From: Acidobacteriota bacterium
GTDB taxonomy: Bacteria > Acidobacteriota > Holophagae > Acanthopleuribacterales > Acanthopleuribacteraceae
Assembly (NCBI GenBank): GCA_020439745.1
Contig: JAGQSC010000029.1
Coordinates: forward strand, 62,001-126,000
DNA length: 64,000 nucleotides
Direction of reading: 5' to 3'
The position numbers were made by a program, and so were the translations under genes. Every line of letters begins with the position of its first letter. Position 1 is the first letter of the stretch. Of the stretch, positions 25,574 to 33,724 are shown in pieces. Under the pieces are notes generated by a model. The model made no database searches. It saw only the letters and a program-made list of their open reading frames with translations, and was not told the DNA's origin.

Positions 25574-26665
25574 CTAGAACTTGAAGTTCTTGATATTAAC
25601 GCCGTGTTGCTTGAGGTTCAGTATCTCGCCAGCGATCTTGGTCGTCAACAACAGCTTCAGGTGGTCGCGATTCACTTTGCGATACCCAAATGGCGGCAAA
25701 ACCTTGAATCGTTGAGGATCTGCGTTTTGCGAAAACGTCAAATCAAAATCCATCATCAAATCGTGTCCCTTCTGCGAATCGAAACGCAAGCGCAAGCTCT
25801 TGAGGACTCGTTGGGCATCGAAATCCAACACGAGCTCTCCGGCACCATCAAAGCCTACGGAATTATTGTGGATTTCCATACGACGAGGCAGATGCTCTCG
25901 GTCATAGTCGATATTGATATTGGCGTAGATGTTGTCATCGATGTTGGTGTAGAAGAGTGCGGCGGGTAGGTAGTTGTCGGCATAAATCCATACTTCATAG
26001 CCTCCGTCGTACCAGAAGGTCCACAACTTCTGTATCGGGATGGGGCCTTTTTTTGGGGCTTGATTGTAGGTGGGCTTGAAGATGCGAACCACGTGCACAA
26101 TACGACCGGCATAGTATCCGGTACCGCCGTACACAAACCGATAGTGGCCACTATCCAGAATCTGAGATTTCACCTGACCCAATTTCTTGAGGATCAAACT
26201 CTGAAATGATTGGAGATTGGCGTTCTCGTTGCGCGTGCGCAGAGGCTGGTCTGCATAGGTTTTGAACTCGTGGCTCACGGTGGCCTGTATCGTTTGGTTT
26301 CGAATCATAAAGATATCGCCAAGCCCTCCCTGAAACTGGTAACGATACATCCCATTAGGTGTGATCTCACCTTCTAGGCGAACATCGAACTGAACCTGAG
26401 CGTCGGATTTGGCGCTTTGGTCAATGGCCTGAACCGGCATGTCAAAGTCCATCAGACCGTGTACTTCCAGCAGCGACTTGTTCGCATATCCGTCGCCAAT
26501 CAGTTGGTTACCAATGGCTTGAAACGCCTTGGAGATGATGTCGAATGCGTTGTGATCGGGAAGCCTTGAGACTTCATGAACGATCGGACCATTTTGATGG
26601 GCGCGACTTGGAACCGCTTCGCCTTCTTGCAACATCAAGAACGCCGTCGCATAAACAAGAATCAT
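25574..26665 (-). CDS. Uncharacterised exported protein
   Basis: 363 residues, not recognised. A short hydrophobic N-terminus (MILVYATAFLMLQ) suggests export, though it is a weak signal peptide. The rest is rich in beta-strand patterns with many Tyr/Asn/Asp (GHYRFVYGGTGYYAGRIVHV; YDGGYEVWIYADNYLPAALF), somewhat like the LolA/LppX half-barrel fold, but that is a guess. The ATG overlaps the polA stop (ATGA), so it is translated after polA on the same message. Confidence 0.55.
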   Translation of the reverse strand: MILVYATAFLMLQEGEAVPSRAHQNGPIVHEVSRLPDHNAFDIISKAFQAIGNQLIGDGYANKSLLEVHGLMDFDMPVQAIDQSAKSDAQVQFDVRLEGEITPNGMYRYQFQGGLGDIFMIRNQTIQATVSHEFKTYADQPLRTRNENANLQSFQSLILKKLGQVKSQILDSGHYRFVYGGTGYYAGRIVHVVRIFKPTYNQAPKKGPIPIQKLWTFWYDGGYEVWIYADNYLPAALFYTNIDDNIYANINIDYDREHLPRRMEIHNNSVGFDGAGELVLDFDAQRVLKSLRLRFDSQKGHDLMMDFDLTFSQNADPQRFKVLPPFGYRKVNRDHLKLLLTTKIAGEILNLKQHGVNIKNFKF

Positions 26666-29322
26666 GATTTAGCCTCTTTCCAGTTGGGCGCATGTCCCAT
26701 ATCAACCGTCAGTGGTACCCGAAATGATCCCGCACCTTCCATAGCAGTACGCAACAACTGAATCGTTTCGTCTAATTGACTGTTGGGGCACTCCACCACC
26801 AGTTCATCGTGAACCTGGAGCAATAAACGCGCTTCTAGGCCTTTTTCTTGGGCTGATCGATCAAAACGGATCATGGCTTTCTTAATCACTTCAGCGGCAC
26901 TGCCTTGGATCAACGTATTTACGGCAAGCCGCTCGCCTTGTCGCTGAAGATTCTTGTTGCGCGAATTGATTTCTGGCAGTGACCTGCGCCTTCCATATAG
27001 CGTTCTCACTTCGCCTTCTTCTCGAGCTTGATCAATCACCTTCTGAATGAACTCAGGGACACGAGGCATCTTGGCGAAGTAAGTTTCGATATATTGCTTG
27101 GCTTCTTTTCTCGAAATCCCCAGTTCCTGTGCCAATCTGAAGTCACCCATACCGTAGATTAGGCCAAAATTGATGCTTTTTGCGGCACGTCGCATATCGT
27201 CGTCTACCGCATCGCGCGCTACCCCCATCACCTCCGACGCGGTTCGACGATGGATATCTTCGCCACTCATGAATCCATCGATCAAAGTGGGGTCCTCAGA
27301 AAAATGCGCCAACAATCTCAATTCAATCTGCGAATAGTCGGCTGCAATCAGTGACCAATCGGGTTCGGTCACAAATGCTGCGCGTATCTCGCGACCCAAC
27401 TCAGTGCGGATAGGGATGTTTTGTAGGTTGGGATCGTTCGAGGAAAGACGTCCCGTCGCGGTCACGAATTGGTTGAAGTCGCTGTGGACTCTGCCTGTTT
27501 GTGGATGCACCATTTCAGGCAACTTGTCCACATAGGTACTGGCGAGCTTGGTGAGTTCGCGAAAGTGGATGAGCTCCTTGGGTAATTCGTATCCCAAAGC
27601 CGCCAACTTTTCCAAGGTCGCCTCTGACGTGCTGTAGGACTTGGTCTTGGTCGTTTTCCCCATCACGGGCAGTCCCAACTTCTCGAACAGGATCGTGCCC
27701 AATTGTTTGGTGCTCTTGATGTTGAATTTCTGACCGGCCAGATCGTAGATCCTGCTTTGCAAGGTCAAGATGTCCCTGCTCAATCGCTGCGACATGCTCT
27801 TGAGAAACGATGTATCGATGCGGATGCCCCTAGTCTCCATACGCGCAAGTACGGGTATTAATGGCTGCTCGATTTCCTGATACACCCGTTCCAGGTCTAG
27901 CGACTTGATTTCGGGCTCCAAGACATCTCGTATTTGCAGGCAGATATCAGCGTCTTCGGCCGCATACTGGGTCGCCTTATCAATGGCGACCTGATCAAAA
28001 GTCAGTTGATCGGCACCCGATCCGCATACCTCTTCGAAGGCGATGGTTTTGTAACCCAGCCGAACCTCGGCCACGTCGTCAAGTCCGTGCTTGGTGCCAG
28101 TTGGGTTGATCAGGTAAGACATGGCCATGGTGTCGTGTAGCTCACCGGCCAGTTCCCAGCCGCGACACCTAAGGACACTCAGATCGAATTTGAGGTTGTG
28201 CGCATACTTTCGAACTTCTTTTTCGGACAGAAGACGCCTGATTTGGTTTTCGGCTTGTTGCGCCCACTCGGGTGTGTTGGTGCGATGACGCAAGGGCACA
28301 TAGACAGCATCATGGGGTTCCGTGGCCATAGCCATGCCGACCACTTGCGCGGTGTTGGGGTCCAACGAGGTGGTTTCAATGTCAAACACCAACGATCCCT
28401 TCTTGCGGACCTTGGCACACCACGCTTCAAGAGACTTCAGCTTATCGAGGGTCTGGTATTCATGACTCGCTTTGTCGAGGTCGCGTGTGTCTTCATCCAA
28501 AAGGCTGTGGAAATTCAACTTAGTGAAGATATTGACCAATGCGTTTTTGTCGGGCGGGGTGAAGCGAAAAGCGTTGAGATCAAAGGGCAAATCCAGATCG
28601 GTCTTGATGGTTACCAGGGTGCGAATATCACTAATTCGATCTCGAACGGCCTCGAAGCCTTCGCGATACGACTTACGTGTGATTTCATCCAAATGCGCGT
28701 AGATGTTTTCCAGGGTTCCGTACTTTTCGAGCAGGTTCTTCGCACCTTTCTCACCCACACCAGGTACGCCCGGTACATTATCCGAACTATCGCCCCAAAT
28801 CGTGAGGAGATCGATGATTTGGTCAGGTTTGCAGCCGAAATAGGCTGGAATCTCGGATTCGCCCATATAGTGGACGCCCTTGTTTGGGTCGAACATCACG
28901 ATGTCGTCGCCGCGCACCAATTGAAGTAGGTCTTTATCGCCGGAAACGATGACAGCCTGTAATCCTCGCTCTGCGGCCTCTATGGCGAGAGTGCCAATAA
29001 TATCGTCAGCTTCGTAGCCTTCTTTCAAGATCATGGGCACGCCAAAGGCTTGGATCAGTTCCTTGATCATGGGTATCTGGGCATTGAGATCTTCCGGGGG
29101 CGCATCGCGATTGGCTTTGTAATTGGGATCAATTTCTTTGCGAAACGTAGGGCCGGGCGTGTCGAAGGCGACGACCAGATACTCAGGCTTTTCTGACTCG
29201 ATCATTTTCTTGAGTGTGGTGGTGAATCCAAAGGCTGCGCCTCGGTCAACATTGCGTAGGGCGTAGTACGACCTAAAGATCTGTGCGAATGCGTCAATAA
29301 TGAAAAGCCGTTCCTTGGCCAA
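26662..29322 (-). CDS. polA: DNA polymerase I
   Basis: 886 residues with all three PolA parts. The 5'-nuclease domain (residues ~1-290) includes FRSYYAL, GYEADDIIGTLA and VSGDKDLLQL. The 3'-5' exonuclease domain (~300-490) has an intact Exo I motif (FDIETTSLDP) and AEDADICLQ, so proofreading is probably active. The polymerase domain has motif A AADYSQIELRLLAHFSED, motif B RRAAKSINFGLIYGM and motif C QVHDELVVE. The start is TTG 29322, with GGGGG about six bases upstream. A perfect 15-bp dyad lies 19 bases before the start. It is followed by the coupled unknown exported protein. Confidence 0.97.
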   Translation of the reverse strand: MAKERLFIIDAFAQIFRSYYALRNVDRGAAFGFTTTLKKMIESEKPEYLVVAFDTPGPTFRKEIDPNYKANRDAPPEDLNAQIPMIKELIQAFGVPMILKEGYEADDIIGTLAIEAAERGLQAVIVSGDKDLLQLVRGDDIVMFDPNKGVHYMGESEIPAYFGCKPDQIIDLLTIWGDSSDNVPGVPGVGEKGAKNLLEKYGTLENIYAHLDEITRKSYREGFEAVRDRISDIRTLVTIKTDLDLPFDLNAFRFTPPDKNALVNIFTKLNFHSLLDEDTRDLDKASHEYQTLDKLKSLEAWCAKVRKKGSLVFDIETTSLDPNTAQVVGMAMATEPHDAVYVPLRHRTNTPEWAQQAENQIRRLLSEKEVRKYAHNLKFDLSVLRCRGWELAGELHDTMAMSYLINPTGTKHGLDDVAEVRLGYKTIAFEEVCGSGADQLTFDQVAIDKATQYAAEDADICLQIRDVLEPEIKSLDLERVYQEIEQPLIPVLARMETRGIRIDTSFLKSMSQRLSRDILTLQSRIYDLAGQKFNIKSTKQLGTILFEKLGLPVMGKTTKTKSYSTSEATLEKLAALGYELPKELIHFRELTKLASTYVDKLPEMVHPQTGRVHSDFNQFVTATGRLSSNDPNLQNIPIRTELGREIRAAFVTEPDWSLIAADYSQIELRLLAHFSEDPTLIDGFMSGEDIHRRTASEVMGVARDAVDDDMRRAAKSINFGLIYGMGDFRLAQELGISRKEAKQYIETYFAKMPRVPEFIQKVIDQAREEGEVRTLYGRRRSLPEINSRNKNLQRQGERLAVNTLIQGSAAEVIKKAMIRFDRSAQEKGLEARLLLQVHDELVVECPNSQLDETIQLLRTAMEGAGSFRVPLTVDMGHAPNWKEAKS

Positions 29323-29340
29323 AAGCGACCCCCGTCAGTT

Positions 29341-29355
29341 AGGATGAGTCATCCT
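29341..29355 (-). promoter_or_regulatory. Perfect dyad upstream of polA
   Basis: AGGATGA and TCATCCT flank one central base, a perfect 7-bp inverted repeat between the polA start and the stop of the preceding gene. No T-run follows, so it looks more like a protein-binding site than a terminator. The factor is unknown. Confidence 0.3.
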
Positions 29356-29385
29356 AAACCAACGGGATCGCGCTTGGCAAAAGGG

Positions 29386-31632
29386 TTACTGCTTTTTGGT
29401 GACCTCAGCACCTACGAGGATGGCTGTGCCGGATTGTTGCGAGCCTCTGAGGCCCAACACGGAGATCTTGGCCTTGCTGTCCTGGGCATTGATGACGTAA
29501 TAGCAGTCATCACAGAACGGGAATAGATCGGATAAGACCACCAATTTCTTTTGCCCGGGCATGATGTCGCCCAGGGGCACCTCACTGGTCATCGCGTCGC
29601 CTTGGTTTTTGTGTTGACGTACCAGCACCTGTGCGGGCTGTTCGCTACCCAGATTCAAGACGGCGGCTCCGTCCCAAAAATTAGCGCTTTGCCGGGCTTC
29701 CATAGTAAACAGAGTGCCGAGTTCGGAACCTTTGTCGAAATTCGCCTCGGGCAAAGACGCGGTTAACGCGTTGGGATCGTTGATCTGCTGGTAGATCACC
29801 GAAATTTGTAAGTTCTGCTTATTGCCCTGTTCCAGCAACCCGATGTGGGAAATCTGGTCGGTAAACTCTGGCGTGAATAGAGATTGTGACTGGGGTGAAT
29901 CCGAATAGATCGGTAGTTCGGCCCGCAAGCCAATTATCTGTAGCGGCCTCGCTGTGCCGTTGATATAGGCACCTGATGTGTCAAATCCCGCCACCCAAAG
30001 TGTGGAAGGTAGCGTGGGGAACTTGTTAAGGAAGGTGATCCACCCTTGAAAACCGCCCGCTTTCTTGGGTACATGCAGGACCCAACGTTTGATATCGCGA
30101 TAGTCAGTTGAGATGCTTGTGGGGCCTGCATCTCGGGGTGGACCCACGATCACGGTGCCTGTGGATATCTGTTCACCATCTTTCGCCGTACTGGCCGCTT
30201 TGCGCATGATGTGGATCTCATAGGGGTCTAACGGAATGCCTCGCGGGATTCGGTACATGGAGGGATAAGACTCGGGCATCAGTTCTACTTCAAACGTAAC
30301 CATGCAGTCTTCAACCAGTTGAACCACGTAAGACATGGGGGGTTCAACGGCTTTTGCCCATCCATCCGAGTTGGGATCGGGCAGATTGATCATGATCCGC
30401 AAGTCTTCGCTGACCCAGACATCTGACTCATTGATAAACGTAGGAGCCGTCAAGAAGCCGTTGGATTCAGTGGCGCTCAACGTCCGAACCGTACCCGTGA
30501 TGGGATCAGTTTGGGAGCCATCAAAGCAATTGTTGCGCAATTCCACTTGAAACTCGGTGTTGCTGGGCACAAAAGCAACGGTCTTTTCTGTGTCATCGGC
30601 CTCGAATTGAATTAACTTTTCGTATCCAGGCGCACGGATGCTTGCGGTACCCCCAAACGGCCCTAGCTCGGTTTGCATGACGAAACTGTTGGACGTGATC
30701 TGAGAGAAGGTTAAGGAGTCTGGAGGCAGACAATTCTCACTGGGCGTGCGCACCAGCACACAAAGTTCGTCCGAATACTCCGTGCGAAACTCATCGCAAG
30801 CATTGAACAGGCAAATGATGTACTGCTTGTCAGGCGTCAACGTCAGCTGGTCAGACGTATTGAAGGAGCCGAAGCCCGGAGCCACCAGAAACTCCACAAA
30901 GGATTGATCATCCAGGTACAACCAGGCCCGCCCGCCAAATTGGCCAGCGTTCCAGCTGCCGACAAATGAAATGGGCGTCAACTCAGATGCCACAAATCCC
31001 GATGGATCGGTGCAAACCGAAGCCGTGGTAGCGGACCGGCAGTTGGGGCTACTGAACATGGTCCCACATGAATTGAAGAAACAGGCAGTGTACGTGGTTT
31101 CGGCGTTGAGACCACCAAATGTCGTTTGCACCGTGCCGGGACCCAGATTGCGTTCTGTAATCAGAGTACTCCCTCGTTTCAGTTCAACCTTGCCGCCTTC
31201 CATACCCATATTGACTTGGTAACGGATCGAGTCTGGCGTGATGCTGACCACATTAACGCCCGTGGGAGGATTGCAGCCCAAAGCGGGCGTCATGAACGTG
31301 AAGACGTATGAGAAACTGATTTCTGGCATGGTGCAGTCCATTTCACCGGGCGCGATACAGATGTTCTCAACGAATACATCGTAGGAGGTCACAGGCTGCA
31401 ACGAAACCAGGGTTAGTTCCTGATATCCCGGAGGGGCATTGAGCATGCCGAGGGGCACGGTGGAGCCAGACTGATAAAACCGAATCTGACCCCCGCAGTC
31501 TTCGTAATCGACACCAAACGTGTAGGTCGTCGGGGTGAGTGCGACTTCTATGTGCCCCGTCGGCTGCGGGCATTGTGCCCAGATTTGCAAAGTACAAAGC
31601 GCGAGTAAAGCAGTCGAAGATATGTTTTTCAT
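29386..31632 (-). CDS. Secreted protein with four Cys-led FN3-like repeats and a shared C-terminal module
   Basis: 748 residues. Signal peptide MKNISSTALLALCTLQIWA, followed by four FN3-like repeats of ~95 residues, each opening with Cys and Pro (CPQPTGHIEVALTP; CNPPTGVNVVSITPDS; CTDPSGFVASELTPIS; CLPPDSLTFSQITSNS). The last ~340 residues match the C-terminal part of the upstream gene: both have a PNSDG segment, GTV-VGPP, a RW-LH-P-KAGGF stretch, FPTLPS-WVAGFD, QISHIGL and a final LGLRGS...LVG-EV. The function is unknown; it is probably a surface or extracellular binding protein. The ATG at 31632 has GAGGGG upstream and lies 10 bases after the upstream gene. Confidence 0.7.
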   Translation of the reverse strand: MKNISSTALLALCTLQIWAQCPQPTGHIEVALTPTTYTFGVDYEDCGGQIRFYQSGSTVPLGMLNAPPGYQELTLVSLQPVTSYDVFVENICIAPGEMDCTMPEISFSYVFTFMTPALGCNPPTGVNVVSITPDSIRYQVNMGMEGGKVELKRGSTLITERNLGPGTVQTTFGGLNAETTYTACFFNSCGTMFSSPNCRSATTASVCTDPSGFVASELTPISFVGSWNAGQFGGRAWLYLDDQSFVEFLVAPGFGSFNTSDQLTLTPDKQYIICLFNACDEFRTEYSDELCVLVRTPSENCLPPDSLTFSQITSNSFVMQTELGPFGGTASIRAPGYEKLIQFEADDTEKTVAFVPSNTEFQVELRNNCFDGSQTDPITGTVRTLSATESNGFLTAPTFINESDVWVSEDLRIMINLPDPNSDGWAKAVEPPMSYVVQLVEDCMVTFEVELMPESYPSMYRIPRGIPLDPYEIHIMRKAASTAKDGEQISTGTVIVGPPRDAGPTSISTDYRDIKRWVLHVPKKAGGFQGWITFLNKFPTLPSTLWVAGFDTSGAYINGTARPLQIIGLRAELPIYSDSPQSQSLFTPEFTDQISHIGLLEQGNKQNLQISVIYQQINDPNALTASLPEANFDKGSELGTLFTMEARQSANFWDGAAVLNLGSEQPAQVLVRQHKNQGDAMTSEVPLGDIMPGQKKLVVLSDLFPFCDDCYYVINAQDSKAKISVLGLRGSQQSGTAILVGAEVTKKQ

Positions 31633-31642
31633 GCCATACCCC

Positions 31643-32839
31643 TCAGTTGACCTTGCTGACTTCGCTGCCCACAAGCAGCGCGGGTTCTTGAACGGTGGAC
31701 CCTCTAAGCCCTAATACTTGAAACGAGCCCCCTTGACCCTGTTTTTCCAAGGTGTAGTAGGCGTTATCTGTGAAGGGTACCAGATCCGACAGCACGAACA
31801 GCCGTTTTTGGCCTGGCACAATGCTCCCCAAAGTGGAACGCGCGACCTCCTGGCCATCGGTCAATGACCTGAGCACCACATCTACCTGCGTATCCACTGG
31901 GGAGGTGAGGTTGGTGATGGCAACACCGTCCCAATAGGCGGTGCTTTTGCGCGCCTCCATGACAAATGCAGATCCCACCGTATCACCGGTCTGAAAGCTC
32001 TGCTCGGCCAGAGTCGCGGTCAGGCTGTCATCGGCCACGTTCTGATAGGTGACAGCAGCCTTGATGAAACGACGGCTGTTTTCCTCATAGAGCCCGATGT
32101 GTGATATTTGATCTTCCAGACTGGTTGGGAAGATGGCGGCACCCGATGTGACGCTGCCATAGATGGAAACGACGGGCCGTACGCCCAGCACCTGCACAGG
32201 AACTCGACTGCCTGGAACCAGGTTTCCGGCAGCATCGAATCCGGCCACCCAAACCACACTGGGAAGGGTTGGAAACAAGTTGTTGAACGCAATTTGGCCC
32301 GTAAACCCGCCCGCTTTTCTTGGTATGTGCAGGAGCCAGCGATCGATGGCTCTGAAATTATCAGAAATTGCTGGGTTGGCCGATGGTGGACCCACAAGCA
32401 CGGTGCCTTGGGATGTGTCGCGCTTAAAGGTCTTTGTCTGCCGCGCTACCTGCACTTGGTAGTCGGTTTCGAATAGCGGGAATCGCGTTCGATAGAGATA
32501 AGGGTAATTGGCCTGATCGACAATGGCCATGAACAGCTCATCGCATCCTTTCATGATGCGAATGACATAGCGGAAGTTGACCGTGCCGGTCGGATCCAAC
32601 CCGTCCGAGTTGGGATGGGGTAAAAGCACTTCTATGTAATGTTCCGGTGTCATCCAAATGTTGTCTTCAGTGATGAAACTGGGTGCGCTCAATGTGAGTG
32701 CTTGTTCGGTTTTCAGAATACTGTCACCGGTAACCGGAACAGATCGGTCGAGATCTTCTGGGGCGAGGTAGTTGGCTGCAAAGCTATTAAAACCAGAGCA
32801 AACGACACACGCGGCCGCCAAAATGCGGATGCTTATCAA
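31643..32839 (-). CDS. Secreted paralogue carrying the shared C-terminal module
   Basis: 398 residues: signal peptide (MISIRILAAACVVCSGFNSFA), ~35-residue linker, then the same ~340-residue module as the end of the downstream gene (GTVLVGPPSANPAIS, WLLHIPRKAGGFTGQ, FPTLPSVVWVAGFDAAGN, LGLRGSTVQEPALLVGSEV). It lacks the FN3-like repeats. The two genes probably arose by tandem duplication, and the longer one then gained or kept the repeats. The function is unknown. It forms a two-gene unit with the downstream paralogue and may follow the beta-barrel gene in the same transcript (61 bases). Confidence 0.7.
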   Translation of the reverse strand: MISIRILAAACVVCSGFNSFAANYLAPEDLDRSVPVTGDSILKTEQALTLSAPSFITEDNIWMTPEHYIEVLLPHPNSDGLDPTGTVNFRYVIRIMKGCDELFMAIVDQANYPYLYRTRFPLFETDYQVQVARQTKTFKRDTSQGTVLVGPPSANPAISDNFRAIDRWLLHIPRKAGGFTGQIAFNNLFPTLPSVVWVAGFDAAGNLVPGSRVPVQVLGVRPVVSIYGSVTSGAAIFPTSLEDQISHIGLYEENSRRFIKAAVTYQNVADDSLTATLAEQSFQTGDTVGSAFVMEARKSTAYWDGVAITNLTSPVDTQVDVVLRSLTDGQEVARSTLGSIVPGQKRLFVLSDLVPFTDNAYYTLEKQGQGGSFQVLGLRGSTVQEPALLVGSEVSKVN

Positions 32840-32900
32840 CGTGGTCCTCCAATTGTCAAACGAATGAAGCCTACCTGTTGATCAAAAGGCATGCCAAAGA

Positions 32901-33659
32901 TTAGAAAGTATAGCGATATCCCAGGGTGAATCCCTCCAGGGCGTCTTGGGTATCCACATCGAATTGTACGGGGTTCCCTTCAAAGTCGGTGTAGGTGTAG
33001 GTGGTGGTGTAGTCGAAATCTTGGTACTTGTAGCCCAAGGAAATCGTACTTTGGCCCAATTGAATATTCCAGGAAAGTTCCCCCGTTGGACCGTCTGCGT
33101 CATCTGTCGCATATTTTTCAGTGGGAATGCTAGGACCCGAGATACTCAAGTCGGAAGTACTCAGAAAACCGTATCCCAATGAAATGACCAATGCGGACCG
33201 GAGCCGGTTAAGAGGCAGGGCTGCATATCCACCCAAGTAAACACCTTTCAAGTCCACGTCCGAATCTTGAATATGGATGCCGCTAGACTCGATTTGCGCA
33301 GAGGTCTCAATCATCTTGTAACCCACATTGACGCCGAATAGCTGGTTGATGGCGTAGTTAACGCCTAAATCCACATCGGCTTTGTCATACACGGCAATGG
33401 TCGAAAAGAGCGCATCTTCTACGATTTCGTAGTCGGAGACACCGTCCATCCAGTTAAGTGATAGGTTCCACTTACCTTTGGTGACCGCAAAGCTTACGCC
33501 AGCTAACGCGCCATCGCCGCTCTCCTTGCGGCTGATATCCGCGTTCTGTAAAGCAGTTTCGAAATCGCTGGGCCAGTACTTTACGCCTACGGAAAAACGC
33601 AGGTCGTCGGCTGCAAACAAAGCAGGACACAACACCAAACATATGGCAACTCGCAACAT
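32901..33659 (-). CDS. Outer-membrane beta-barrel protein
   Basis: 252 residues with a signal peptide (MLRVAICLVLCPALFA). Alternating amphipathic strands follow (KWNLSLNWMDGVSDYE; ADVDLGVNYAINQLFGVNVGYKM; GELSWNIQLGQSTISLGYKYQDF). The C-terminus ends in GYRYTF, the aromatic outer-membrane insertion signal. It probably has about 10-12 strands, similar in size to OmpW/OmpA-like barrels. The specific family and ligand are not recognised. It is next to the secreted paralogue pair and could act with it at the surface. Confidence 0.75.
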   Translation of the reverse strand: MLRVAICLVLCPALFAADDLRFSVGVKYWPSDFETALQNADISRKESGDGALAGVSFAVTKGKWNLSLNWMDGVSDYEIVEDALFSTIAVYDKADVDLGVNYAINQLFGVNVGYKMIETSAQIESSGIHIQDSDVDLKGVYLGGYAALPLNRLRSALVISLGYGFLSTSDLSISGPSIPTEKYATDDADGPTGELSWNIQLGQSTISLGYKYQDFDYTTTYTYTDFEGNPVQFDVDTQDALEGFTLGYRYTF

Positions 33660-33724
33660 AAGAGGCCTCCAAGTGGGGAAAAGCTAATGAATTATATCAG
33701 GAGTTGCTTATCAAAAATGATGGC

